Below, in pieces: positions 17,189 through 24,993 of a stretch of DNA of 64,000 bases; position 1 is the first letter of the stretch; every line of letters starts with the position of its first letter. Under the pieces are notes generated by a model. That model worked only from the letters and a program-made list of their open reading frames with translations, was not told the DNA's origin and ran no database searches. The position numbers and the translations under genes are program-made. Where the stretch lies: the NCBI RefSeq assembly GCF_016900095.1, contig NZ_JACJJP010000008.1:46582-110581 (forward strand), given 5' to 3'. Source of the DNA: Gemmiger formicilis (GTDB lineage Bacteria; Bacillota; Clostridia; Oscillospirales; Ruminococcaceae).

Positions 17189-17527
17189 ATGAGACGACCT
17201 TGGGCCTTTATCTGTGCCGCAGCCACCACCAAATCCGAGACATTGCGCCGCTATTGCCGTGAACTCTACGAGCTCGGCTATGTGCCCATCTGCCCGCCGC
17301 TGCAGGACGGGCAGTATCTGGTGCTGGCCGATCCTGCCGAACGGGCTGATTACAACGAGATCGTGCGGGAAAAGATTTTGCGCAGCGCACTGCTGGTCTT
17401 CTGCGGCCGCAGAAGCGATGCAACCACCGCCGCCCAGATCGGCCTGGCCCAGAAGTACGGCCGCATCGTCACCGATCTTGACGGCCTGCGCGTTGCCGTG
17501 GAGCAGGGAGAGGCTCTCCCCTCCTGA
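17189..17527 (+). CDS. DUF4406-like (nucleoside deoxyribosyltransferase-fold) protein
   Basis: 112 residues; AAAGGAG is nine bases before the ATG. The N-terminal RRPWAFICAAATTKSETLRR and YCRELYELGYVPICPPL follow the DUF4406/nucleoside 2-deoxyribosyltransferase-like Rossmann fold. The second half is shortened relative to the family, with LLVFCGRRSDATTAAQIGLA in place of the usual helix. Biological role unknown; common next to mobilisation genes in ICEs of this type. Confidence 0.6.
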   Translation: MRRPWAFICAAATTKSETLRRYCRELYELGYVPICPPLQDGQYLVLADPAERADYNEIVREKILRSALLVFCGRRSDATTAAQIGLAQKYGRIVTDLDGLRVAVEQGEALPS

Positions 17528-17535
17528 GAGCTACC

Positions 17536-17600
17536 TGCTGGCAAGTTTTGCTAGCATAGCGTTTGGATATCCAAACGCAGATCCTTGGGGTGCACCCCAA
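17536..17600. other. Candidate origin of transfer (oriT)
   Basis: Three palindromes lie head to tail in 65 bases between two genes. TGCTGGCAA/TTGCTAGCA is at 17536-17556, GCGTTTGGATATCCAAACGC at 17559-17578 and TTGGGGTGCACCCCAA at 17585-17600, followed by a C-rich run. They sit about 470 bases before mobC and 790 before the relaxase gene, the usual place for oriT. Stacked inverted repeats next to the nick are typical of MOBP-type origins. The nick site itself is not identified. Confidence 0.5.
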
Positions 17601-17660
17601 ACCCCCGACGGCCTGCGAAAACAGCGCCGTATTCAATTTGGAAAGGAACAGGTGAAAACT

Positions 17661-18074
17661 ATGAGTGGATTTGAACTGCGAGCACAGTTTTACCCGCTGG
17701 TGTCTGATTTGGAACGACTGAAGGAAGAAGCGGCCGAGGGCGTGCCGTACCCCTTCCTTACCGAAGAAGTGCTGGAGCTCTCGCTCAAAGACTACCGGCA
17801 GTTCGGCAACGCCTTGGGACAGCGGTACGCCTTTGAAACCGACATTCCCAAGGAAGGCTATGATGCGGTGTATGGGGCTTTTCATTGTTCTCTGGTTACC
17901 ACCGCGTCCGAAAAAGATGCAATTCTCCTGACAAGAGTGGCCGGGCAGATGTTTGGCGCTTATCTGCCGGACAGGACGATTCTGGATCTCGCGGGTGTGC
18001 CGAGGACGCAGGTGACGCTGGCGCCGTGCCAAGGCCCGGCGATCTGCATCGGGCCCCCGGATGCGGTTCGGTGA
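17661..18074 (+). CDS. Hypothetical protein upstream of mobC
   Basis: 137 residues; GAAAGGAAC lies upstream of the ATG, although the spacing is long. The sequence is mostly helical (FELRAQFYPLVSDLERLKEE, then SLKDYRQFGNALGQRYAFE) with no motif I recognise. Its stop overlaps the GTG start of mobC by four bases, so it is translated with the relaxosome genes and may be an accessory transfer protein. No signal peptide or membrane helix is visible. Confidence 0.6.
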   Translation: MSGFELRAQFYPLVSDLERLKEEAAEGVPYPFLTEEVLELSLKDYRQFGNALGQRYAFETDIPKEGYDAVYGAFHCSLVTTASEKDAILLTRVAGQMFGAYLPDRTILDLAGVPRTQVTLAPCQGPAICIGPPDAVR

Positions 18075-18385
18075 GCGGGCGAAAGCGCCGCCATATTGTT
18101 CCGATTCGGCTGACAGAAAAGGAGCTGCGCCATCTTAACCGCCAATCGAACTTGAGCGGCCTGTCACGTGAGGGTTATATCCGCGCCCTGATCCTGGGCG
18201 CTGAACTCCACCCGCGCCCCTGTACCCACCATGCCGACCTGCTGCGCAAGGTGGCGGGGCTTTGCAACAACGCCAACCAGCTCGCCCACCGCGCCAACTC
18301 CACCGGCGTGGCCGGGCAGGAGAGTGTAGACAGGATGACGGCACTGGCGGCAGAGATTTACCGCCTGGTCAAGGAAAACTGGTGA
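18071..18385 (+). CDS. MobC-like relaxosome accessory protein
   Basis: 104 residues from a GTG that overlaps the previous stop. The N-terminal VPIRLTEKELRHLNRQSNLS and SREGYIRALILGAEL form a ribbon-helix-helix. The C-terminal LRKVAGLCNNANQLAHRAN is the conserved helix of MobC proteins. MobC binds oriT and helps the relaxase open the strands. The relaxase gene begins seven bases after its stop. Confidence 0.85.
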   Translation: MSGRKRRHIVPIRLTEKELRHLNRQSNLSGLSREGYIRALILGAELHPRPCTHHADLLRKVAGLCNNANQLAHRANSTGVAGQESVDRMTALAAEIYRLVKENW

Positions 18386-18391
18386 TGCCGC

Positions 18392-19705
18392 ATGGCCTAC
18401 ACCTCTCTCATTCCCGTGCGCCGCCTGGACAGGGCGGTGAAGTATGTGCGGGATAAATCCAAAACCACAAAGCCAAGTTCCTTGGAAGAAGCGGTGGACT
18501 ATGCCCTCAACCGGGACAAGACTGAATCCGTCTGCTTTGAGACGGGGCTGAGCTGCTTGTGCGAGACGGCGTTTGCCGACATGAAAGAAAATGTGCGGCG
18601 CTGGCACAAGACCGGCGGCGTGCAGGGGTATCACCTTGTGCAGAGTTTTGCCGAGGGCGAGATCACGCCGGAATTGGCGCACCAAATCGGCGTGGAACTT
18701 GCCGACCAACTGTTGAATGGCCGATACCAGGCGATTGTAACGACCCATCTCAATACCAGCCACATCCATAACCACATTGTCTGGTGCGCGGTGGCTTTGG
18801 ACAACGGCCGCAAATACCACAGCAACGCCAGAAGCTACTACACCGAGGTGCGGGCGAGGTCGGACGCTTTATGCCGCCAATATGGGTTGTCAGTCATTGA
18901 AACTCCGGAATCGGAGCGCGGCAAGCGCCAGTACGCCAAGTGGCAGGCGGAAACCAACGGCCAACCGACCTGGCGTACCGCTATCCGCATGGATATGGAT
19001 GAGGTCGTCTCGATGGCGCTGACATGGCGGCAGTTTTTGGCGATTCTGGAACAGAAGGGCTACGAGATCCGCATGGGCCGCAAATATCCGACACTGCGGC
19101 CGCCCGGCAAAGAACGCTTTGTTCGGTTCAAGACGCTGGGCAAATCATATACGCCGGAAGCTATCCGGCAGCGGATTTTGTATCCGAAACGGCCTTTTAC
19201 ACCCGCTGCTGTCTGGCGCGGCCGCTTACATGGCACCCACCGCAAAGCCCGCAAGCTCACCGGCCTGCGGGCTTTGTATTATCGGTACCTGTACGAGTTG
19301 GGCGCGCTGCCCCGCAAGCAGCAGCGCCCCCGCTATGCCGTGCGGCAGGACATCCGCAATCTGGATAGGCGTATTCGGCAGATGGAATTTTTGTCACGGC
19401 ACGGTATAGATACACTGGCCCAGCTGGATGCCTACCGCCAGTCGCAGGAAAAGGCCGTGGCGGATCTGCTGGCCGAGCGCCGCCAACTGCACCGCGCAGA
19501 CCCAAGCGATGCGGTCAAGACCAGATTGGCGCAGATCACGCAGACCCTCAAACCGCTGCGGAGGGATATTCGCCTCTGTCAGCAGATTGCGGAGCAATCG
19601 GTACAGATGCAGGAACGGATGAAGCAGAGGGCCGAGCGGCTGTCCGAACAACCCAGAAGGCCGGAACGCGTACCGAACGCAAGGACAAGCCCAAGCCGGG
19701 AATAA
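18392..19705 (+). CDS. MOBP-type relaxase
   Basis: 437 residues. Conserved relaxase elements appear in order: an N-terminal region with the likely nicking Tyr (YVRDKSKTT, then VDYALNRDKT), GYHLVQSFAEGEITPELAHQ, and the three-His metal motif TSHIHNHIVWCAV near residue 123. This domain cuts one strand at oriT and stays covalently attached to the 5' end. The C-terminal ~150 residues are basic and coiled-coil-like (IRNLDRRIRQMEFLSRHGI and beyond). It follows mobC immediately and precedes an oppositely oriented toxin-antitoxin pair. Confidence 0.9.
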   Translation: MAYTSLIPVRRLDRAVKYVRDKSKTTKPSSLEEAVDYALNRDKTESVCFETGLSCLCETAFADMKENVRRWHKTGGVQGYHLVQSFAEGEITPELAHQIGVELADQLLNGRYQAIVTTHLNTSHIHNHIVWCAVALDNGRKYHSNARSYYTEVRARSDALCRQYGLSVIETPESERGKRQYAKWQAETNGQPTWRTAIRMDMDEVVSMALTWRQFLAILEQKGYEIRMGRKYPTLRPPGKERFVRFKTLGKSYTPEAIRQRILYPKRPFTPAAVWRGRLHGTHRKARKLTGLRALYYRYLYELGALPRKQQRPRYAVRQDIRNLDRRIRQMEFLSRHGIDTLAQLDAYRQSQEKAVADLLAERRQLHRADPSDAVKTRLAQITQTLKPLRRDIRLCQQIAEQSVQMQERMKQRAERLSEQPRRPERVPNARTSPSRE

Positions 19706-19745
19706 AAAGCGCCCACCGCATCCATATGCGGCAGGCGTGGCCCGG

Positions 19746-20021
19746 TCAGGCTGGGGTGATGGTGATTTTTAATTTCAACGCGTTCATAATTTTGAGCAGC
19801 GTGTCCAGGTTGGGCGTTGTCTTAAACGATTCGATCCGTGCCACAGAGGACTGCGGCAACCCGCAGATTTCCGCCAGATCGCGCTGGCTCAACCCCAGCG
19901 TGTGACGCTGCGCAACCATTGCGCTGACAATCTGCGAAAGCGCCTCTATCTCTTCCAAATCTTGCTTGGCTTCGGAATCGGTCGCCTTGACATAGTCTTT
20001 GTAATCGTTCCAGGTTTTCAT
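19746..20021 (-). CDS. XRE-family antitoxin (HigA-like)
   Basis: 91 residues. A standard XRE helix-turn-helix (GLSQRDLAEICGLPQSSVAR) occupies the centre, followed by NLDTLLKIMNALKLKITITP, the usual end of HigA-type antitoxins. The gene overlaps the 3' end of the toxin gene by four bases. As in hig operons the toxin comes first. It probably binds the GATAGCA/TGCTATC repeat at the operon promoter. Confidence 0.85.
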   Translation of the reverse strand: MKTWNDYKDYVKATDSEAKQDLEEIEALSQIVSAMVAQRHTLGLSQRDLAEICGLPQSSVARIESFKTTPNLDTLLKIMNALKLKITITPA

Positions 20022-20401
20022 TTCTTCTGGCCCTCCTTCCTGGCTCGGTAATCATCGCGCTCCGCTTTGGCCCGCTCAATTTCCCGGAGCGGTGTCTTTT
20101 GCGATTTCTTTCGGAAATGGTGAAGCAGGACAAACGTGCCCTGTTCATAGCAGAAATAGAACACACGGTTGTTGCCGGGGCGCAGCTCCCAGATATCCTC
20201 TACGAGATGTTTGGTGACGGTTTCCGGCAAAAGCGTGCCATTTTCCTGTAGCAGCTGGATGTAAAAGCTCACCTGTTTATACTGTATGCGGGCATCTTTG
20301 CTCCGTTGCGCTTTTGTGCGCAGCTCCTCAAGGAAATCCCAGACGTCCGATTCGCCGTTTGCTTTTTCGTAAAACTCAACTTGATACATGAGCGCCGCCA
20401 A
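20018..20401 (-). CDS. RelE-superfamily toxin (HigB/Gp49-like)
   Basis: 127 residues from TTG 20401; an alternative ATG at 20389 has no better ribosome binding site. The body fits the HigB/Gp49 group: YQVEFYEKANGESDVWDFLE, then EDIWELRPGNNRVFYFCYEQ, then FVLLHHFRKKSQKTP (conserved basic catalytic patch). Such toxins cleave mRNA on the ribosome. A Lys/Arg-rich tail overlaps the antitoxin start. Confidence 0.85.
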   Translation of the reverse strand: MAALMYQVEFYEKANGESDVWDFLEELRTKAQRSKDARIQYKQVSFYIQLLQENGTLLPETVTKHLVEDIWELRPGNNRVFYFCYEQGTFVLLHHFRKKSQKTPLREIERAKAERDDYRARKEGQKK

Positions 20402-20421
20402 CTCTCACACTTTCTACAGAT

Positions 20422-20450
20422 ATGATAGCACAAATGCTATCAAACGTCAA
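20422..20450 (-). promoter_or_regulatory. Promoter and operator of the HigBA-like operon
   Basis: On the minus strand TTGACG (20445-20450) and TATCAT (20422-20427) are 17 bases apart. GATAGCA (20424-20430) and TGCTATC (20435-20441) form an inverted repeat inside the promoter, so antitoxin binding would block RNA polymerase. Confidence 0.8.
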
Positions 20451-20464
20451 CAGGAGGGATGTCA

Positions 20465-20764
20465 ATGACAAACAATTCCAATCCAATCGACCGCTGGGCC
20501 TACCGCCGCGAATATGCCCGGCGCAGCTATCCGCCCGGCACTCGCATCCGATTGCTCGAGATGCCGAACGACCCCAACCCAGTACCTGTGGGCAGCTGCG
20601 GCACCGTCCTGGCTGTGGATGATGCGGGCCAGCTGCTTATGCAGTGGGACAACGGCCGCAGCCTGTCGCTGATTCCTGGTGTGGATAACTTTGAGGTGCT
20701 GGAACGGCCCCGGCATCGGGAGATTCCGGCACACAATCGCCACAGCAAAGGAGAAGCCAGATGA
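20465..20764 (+). CDS. DUF4314 domain protein
   Basis: About 99 residues. AGGAGGG at 20452-20458 fits ATG 20465 better than ATG 20459. The core YPPGTRIRLLEMPNDPNPVP, then GTVLAVDDAGQLLMQWDNGR, matches DUF4314, a small SH3-like beta-barrel found almost only on conjugative elements and plasmids. The stop overlaps the PcfB start (ATGA). Function unknown, but it is consistently part of the transfer operon. Confidence 0.8.
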   Translation: MTNNSNPIDRWAYRREYARRSYPPGTRIRLLEMPNDPNPVPVGSCGTVLAVDDAGQLLMQWDNGRSLSLIPGVDNFEVLERPRHREIPAHNRHSKGEAR

Positions 20765-21567
20765 ACTTGGGGTCTGACCCGGCCGACCAGGTCGTCCGCT
20801 ACACGCTGGAGGGCACCGAGTTTGCGCTGCGAATCTCAGGCACCGCCGCCAAAAATTTTGCCATCTTTGCCGCCGCGGTGCTGCGAGACCAGAAGAAAAC
20901 CCGCGGCAAGACCAACCTGACAAGGCTGCTGCGGGAGGGCAAACCGCTGAAGTTTTTCTCGGTCTCTGCCGACCGGATGAGGGAGTTTGCGCAGGAAGCC
21001 AAGCGCCACGGCCTGCTGTTCGTGCCGATGCGCGACCGCAACGACCCGGACCATATCGAGATCGCCATCTGGGCGGACGATTCCGCCAAAGTGGAGCGGG
21101 TCATCGACCGGATGCAGTTGGATGTGGTGGAAACCGGCGAGGCCGATATCATGTCGGAGGTCACACCCGAACAGAATATGCCGAGGCAGAAGGAAGCGGA
21201 ACCTGACCATCCGGCAACCCAAACTGCCGATAGCCCCAGCCCGTTCGAGCTGGATGACGCCGACTATGACCTGGGTTTTACCCAACCGGCCCCGTCGTCT
21301 GCGGAGCCGGAGATCCCACTGCCTACCCGCTCGCCCCGAACGAACGCCCCTCAGTCCGAGAAGCCCTTAGCGCCATCCGCTGTCAGCAAAAGCAGATCGC
21401 CCAATACTTCTCCCACCCTACACGCCGGCGAGGTGCGGGCCAGGGGTGAGCGCCCCAGCGTGCGGGATGAACTGCGGTCGATCAAAGCCATGCTGCGCCA
21501 ACGGGAATCTGTCACTCCACGCCCCAAAGCGCCGATCCGCATTCACCGCAGTGGCCAGGCGCGGTGA
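20761..21567 (+). CDS. PcfB-family (DUF3801) transfer protein
   Basis: 268 residues. The N-terminal 130 residues match PcfB/DUF3801 (YTLEGTEFALRISGTAAKNF, then AVLRDQKKTRGKTNLTRLL, then FAQEAKRHGLLFVPMRDR). PcfB of the enterococcal plasmid pCF10 is a substrate adaptor that links the relaxosome to the VirD4-type coupling protein. The C-terminal half is disordered, Pro/Ser/Arg-rich and ends basic. Coupled to the DUF4314 gene upstream. Confidence 0.85.
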   Translation: MNLGSDPADQVVRYTLEGTEFALRISGTAAKNFAIFAAAVLRDQKKTRGKTNLTRLLREGKPLKFFSVSADRMREFAQEAKRHGLLFVPMRDRNDPDHIEIAIWADDSAKVERVIDRMQLDVVETGEADIMSEVTPEQNMPRQKEAEPDHPATQTADSPSPFELDDADYDLGFTQPAPSSAEPEIPLPTRSPRTNAPQSEKPLAPSAVSKSRSPNTSPTLHAGEVRARGERPSVRDELRSIKAMLRQRESVTPRPKAPIRIHRSGQAR

Positions 21568-21689
21568 GCCGGAAGTTTTCTGTTTGTTTTCAATTGGAAG
21601 ATAGCTTTTAGGGGGGCGTTATGGTAATGTTGAAAATGAAAAGAGTAAAATACAACGGCCGGGCCCCTCCCGGCAGACTGGAGGAAATC

Positions 21690-22004
21690 ATGCGCCAGCA
21701 TCCCATCCGCATCATGAAAATGGACCGCAACAATCGAACCGTTTTAATGCGGGCACTGTACGCGGATTTCTGCGCCAACCGGGAAGCGGGATTGCCCTAC
21801 GGGAACCTGGCTGCGCTTATCACGAAGCTGCACGAGACCCGCCCCGGCAAACTGCCGCTGGATGATGGAGAGTTTCGCCTGGCCCGCAATGCCCTTAACC
21901 ATTATCGAAACGAACGCATCGCCGGCGGCGGTTACACCGATGCGGCGGATGCGGCGCTGGTGAAACTTATCAAGGCCAAACCGCCGGTGTGGCCGTTTGG
22001 CTGA
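21690..22004 (+). CDS. Hypothetical helical protein of the transfer region
   Basis: 104 residues from ATG 21690, which has GGAGG eight bases upstream; the frame stays open back to 21621, but that extension reads like leader sequence. The protein is helical (RTVLMRALYADFCANREAGL, then GNLAALITKLHETRP, then FRLARNALNHYRNER). I do not recognise a characterised family; similar small proteins occur beside PcfB and VirD4 genes on gut Firmicute ICEs. Confidence 0.65.
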   Translation: MRQHPIRIMKMDRNNRTVLMRALYADFCANREAGLPYGNLAALITKLHETRPGKLPLDDGEFRLARNALNHYRNERIAGGGYTDAADAALVKLIKAKPPVWPFG

Positions 22005-22024
22005 GTAGCGGCAACCTCCGCCAC

Positions 22025-22053
22025 TTGCAACCGCTGCATAATATGTGTATAAT
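22025..22053 (+). promoter_or_regulatory. Promoter of the third toxin-antitoxin operon
   Basis: TTGCAA (22025-22030) and TATAAT (22048-22053) are 17 bases apart. This places transcription after the first possible in-frame start (22045) and supports ATG 22090 as antitoxin start. Confidence 0.75.
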
Positions 22054-22089
22054 AAAGGCAAGATAAATCACAGAAAGGCGGCGAGACGT

Positions 22090-22350
22090 ATGCTGATCAA
22101 ATCCTCTTCTGCACTGCGCAACGATTATGACGCAATGGCAAAACTGGCCAAAGAACAGCCCATCTACATCACCCGCAACGGCGAGGGCGAGATGGTCTTT
22201 CTCTCGCAGGAGCTGTATGAGCGCCGCGAGGCCGAGCTGACACTGCTGGAAAAGCTGCTGGAAGCAGAGCGGAACCGTCTGGCGGGTGCGCCGGTGTATT
22301 CTCTGGACGAGGTGGAGAAGGAACTGGAGGAAATCTATGCCGAAAGCTAA
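22090..22350 (+). CDS. Phd/YefM-type antitoxin
   Basis: 86 residues starting MLIKSSSALRNDYDAMAKLA, followed by PIYITRNGEGEMVFLSQELY, the same architecture as the antitoxin at 14741-15052. A charged C-terminal helix (YSLDEVEKELEEIYAES) would bind the toxin. AAAGG precedes the ATG. It overlaps the toxin gene by 14 bases. Confidence 0.85.
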   Translation: MLIKSSSALRNDYDAMAKLAKEQPIYITRNGEGEMVFLSQELYERREAELTLLEKLLEAERNRLAGAPVYSLDEVEKELEEIYAES

Positions 22351-22648
22351 GGTCGTCCTCCTGACAGAAGCGCGGTTGCAGTTGCGGGACATTGCCATGA
22401 TTCACAAGGCCAAAGTGGGGCCGCAGTCTGCCAAAAAGATCACGGATAAAATTTTGAAAGCCCTGCGGCACCTGGAAGATTTCCCGCTGCTGGGGGTCGA
22501 GCCCCGGAGCGAGCGGCTGGCAAAAGCTGGATACCGTATGCTGATTGCCGGGGAATATCTCTGCTTTTATCAGATACAGGGGGACGTGGTCTATGTCTCC
22601 CTGATCGTACACGGCAGCGTGGACTATGTACGTTGGCTGCTGGAATAA
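22337..22648 (+). CDS. RelE/ParE-family toxin
   Basis: 103 residues from ATG 22337 with GAGGAA just upstream inside the antitoxin gene. Elements of the fold: VVLLTEARLQLRDIAMIHKA, then ILKALRHLEDFPLLGVEP, then YRMLIAGEYLCFYQIQGDVV, then VSLIVHGSVDYVRWLLE. Same family as the other ParE-like toxins on this element but clearly diverged from them. Confidence 0.85.
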   Translation: MPKAKVVLLTEARLQLRDIAMIHKAKVGPQSAKKITDKILKALRHLEDFPLLGVEPRSERLAKAGYRMLIAGEYLCFYQIQGDVVYVSLIVHGSVDYVRWLLE

Positions 22649-22684
22649 ATCTCTGCCTCACCAAATAAATCAAATTGGTTTACT

Positions 22685-22716
22685 GCGTCTCCAAACATGG
22701 GGACGCTATTTTATTT
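22685..22716 (+). terminator. Intrinsic terminator before the coupling-protein gene
   Basis: GCGTCTCC (22685-22692) pairs with GGGGACGC (22699-22706), followed by a T-rich run. It isolates the toxin-antitoxin operon from the transfer genes. Confidence 0.75.
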
Positions 22717-22775
22717 TCAGGAAGAAGGTGTTTGCCCTATTTACGGATACAAACTGATTTCCCTTGGGAGGTTGC

Positions 22776-24641
22776 TTGTCTAAACTGCCAACCCCCTGGT
22801 GGGTCTGGCTGCTGCCGCTGCCGTTTGTCTGGTGGGCATCGGCCGGGCTGGCGATACGGTGGGATGCCGCCGCGGGGCTGGCCGGAATGCTGGCGGCCGT
22901 CAACGATCTGTTTGCACAACCGCTGCCGGTCTATTGCACACCTCAAACACCACGCTTTCTGCTGCTCGGCACTGTCCTCTATGCAGTCATCGCCATTGTC
23001 GTTACATCCGACCAGAAGAACACCCGCCCCGGCGAGGAACACGGTTCCGCACGCTGGGGTAATGTCTTTTCCTTGAATAGAAAGTATCAGGACAAGACTG
23101 GCCCCAACCTGCTGCTGACCCGACATTTTCGCATCGGGGTGGACGGCTACAAGCACAAACACAACACCAACATTCTGGTCGTGGGCGGTTCCGGTGCGGG
23201 TAAGACCCGCACCTATGCCGTGCCAAACGTGCTGGAAGCCGCCAGAGCTGGACCGGGCGGGAAAGGCTGTTCGCTGGTCATTACAGATCCAAAGGGAGAA
23301 ATTCTGCGCAAGACCGGAAGATATTTGCTGAAGCAGGGCTACGAGGTGCGGGTGTTCGACCTCATTGACCCCAACGCCTCCTTCTGTTACAACCCGTTTG
23401 TCTATGTGCAGGACGATAAAGACGTGCTCCAACTCATCACCAACCTGATCCAAAACACCACGCCGTCCCATGCGCAAACCAATGATCCATTTTGGGAACG
23501 CTCCGAGACCGCCCTGCTGCAAGCCCTCATGCTCTACCTGCTGCACGAAGCCCCGCCAAGCGAGCAGAACTTCGGCATGGTCATGGAGATGCTTGAAAGC
23601 GCCGAGGTACGGGAGGAAGATGAAAGCTACCAGTCGCCGCTGGACGTGCTGTTCGAACGGCTCGAGGAACGGGAACCCGACAGCATTGCCGTCAAGCAAT
23701 ACCGCGTCTTCAAGCAAGCCGCGGGCAAAACCGCAAAGTCGATTTTGGTGAGCGTCGGCGTGCGGCTGGCGGCCTTCAACCTGCCGCAGATCAACCGGCT
23801 GACGATGACGGACGAGCTGCACCTGGACGAGCTGGGGGAGAAAAAAGTGGCGTTGTTCTGCTGCATCCCGGATTCGGACAAGAGCCTCAACTATCTCGTT
23901 GGCATGGTCTATACCCAACTCATTCAGACGCTCTACCGCCAGGCTGACCGCGTCCACAAGGGGCGGCTGCCGGTGCCGGTCCATTGCCTGATGGACGAGT
24001 TCCCGAACATTTCGCTGCCCAAGGACAGTTTCCTGTCTGCCTTGGCAACCATGCGTTCCCGCGGCATTTTCTGCTCGATCATCGTGCAGAACATCTCGCA
24101 ACTCAAAGCTCTATACAAGGACAGCTGGGAATCGCTGATCGGCCTGTGCGACGAGTTTCTCTATCTCGGAGGCAACGAGCAGAGCACGCACAAGTACGTC
24201 TCCGAACTGATTGGCAAGGAGACCGTGGACACAACCAGCCACAGCCGCAGCCGGGGCCGCAGCGGCAGCTACAGCACCAGCGAGCAGCAGGTCGCCCGCG
24301 ACCTGTTGACGCCGGATGAAGTGCGCCTGCTGCCGGACGGCAAATCCGTGCTGTTCGTGCGCGGGGAGAGGCCGGTCATCGACGACAAGTATGACCTGCT
24401 GCACCACCCCTGCATCCGCTTCACCGAGGATGGCTGCGCGCCGCCCTACGACTACACCGCAGCCGACCAGGCGGCGGACGACCTGCCCGGCGAGGCTGCC
24501 GATTGGGAACTGCTGGATATGGATGATTTTTTGCCGCAGCCTAAGCCGCCCCAACCGCAATTCCGAACCATACAAAGTAAAACCAAAAGGAGATCTGCCT
24601 ATGAATCCCATGTATCGGAAAAACAGAAACCGGCTGAATAA
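22776..24641 (+). CDS. VirD4/TraG-type coupling protein
   Basis: About 621 residues from TTG 22776 (GGGAGG at 22766-22771; TTG 22764 is upstream in frame). Two N-terminal membrane segments (VWLLPLPFVWWASAGLAI and FLLLGTVLYAVIAIVV) anchor it. Walker A is VVGGSGAGKTRTY near residue 136; Walker B is PVHCLMDEFPNI. SLVITDPKGEILRKTG is the DPKGE box typical of VirD4 proteins, and the RSRGIFCSIIVQN motif follows. This ATPase brings the relaxase-DNA complex to the type IV channel. Its last 40 bases overlap the next gene. Confidence 0.95.
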   Translation: MSKLPTPWWVWLLPLPFVWWASAGLAIRWDAAAGLAGMLAAVNDLFAQPLPVYCTPQTPRFLLLGTVLYAVIAIVVTSDQKNTRPGEEHGSARWGNVFSLNRKYQDKTGPNLLLTRHFRIGVDGYKHKHNTNILVVGGSGAGKTRTYAVPNVLEAARAGPGGKGCSLVITDPKGEILRKTGRYLLKQGYEVRVFDLIDPNASFCYNPFVYVQDDKDVLQLITNLIQNTTPSHAQTNDPFWERSETALLQALMLYLLHEAPPSEQNFGMVMEMLESAEVREEDESYQSPLDVLFERLEEREPDSIAVKQYRVFKQAAGKTAKSILVSVGVRLAAFNLPQINRLTMTDELHLDELGEKKVALFCCIPDSDKSLNYLVGMVYTQLIQTLYRQADRVHKGRLPVPVHCLMDEFPNISLPKDSFLSALATMRSRGIFCSIIVQNISQLKALYKDSWESLIGLCDEFLYLGGNEQSTHKYVSELIGKETVDTTSHSRSRGRSGSYSTSEQQVARDLLTPDEVRLLPDGKSVLFVRGERPVIDDKYDLLHHPCIRFTEDGCAPPYDYTAADQAADDLPGEAADWELLDMDDFLPQPKPPQPQFRTIQSKTKRRSAYESHVSEKQKPAE

Positions 24642-24954
24642 CCGGCCCACCACCCACCGCCTGCGCCGTGGCTTTGCGCTGTACGCCGTTGCCGCTCTGG
24701 CCTGCTGCCTGGCAACGCCCGCCCTGGCGGCTGGCGACCCACTGGCCGTCATCGACAACCTGAACACCTTTATTTTCAGCATCATCCGGGCCGTTGGCCT
24801 CATCTTGCTCGGCTGGGGCATTGTGCAGGTGGGCCTCTCGCTGCAAAGCCACGACCCGAGCCAGCGCAGCCAGGGCTTTTTGACGCTGGCGGGCGGTATA
24901 ATTATCACCTTCGCAAAGGAAATCCTCGACCTAATCATCGGGACAGGCGCGTGA
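24601..24954 (+). CDS. Small membrane protein of the conjugation channel (Maff2/VirB2-like)
   Basis: 117 residues; AGGAG lies about ten bases before the ATG, inside the coupling-protein gene. A basic N-terminus leads into a signal-like hydrophobic segment (FALYAVAALACCLATPALAA). Two further hydrophobic helices follow (TFIFSIIRAVGLILLGWGIV and GFLTLAGGIIITFAKEILDL), separated by SLQSHDPSQRSQ. Size, topology and position between virD4 and virB6 are those of Maff2/VirB2-like pilin subunits in this ICE family. Confidence 0.75.
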   Translation: MNPMYRKNRNRLNNRPTTHRLRRGFALYAVAALACCLATPALAAGDPLAVIDNLNTFIFSIIRAVGLILLGWGIVQVGLSLQSHDPSQRSQGFLTLAGGIIITFAKEILDLIIGTGA

Positions 24955-24993
24955 AGGCCGCGGCGATCGGCTGCCAGAAGGAGGTGATGCGAT

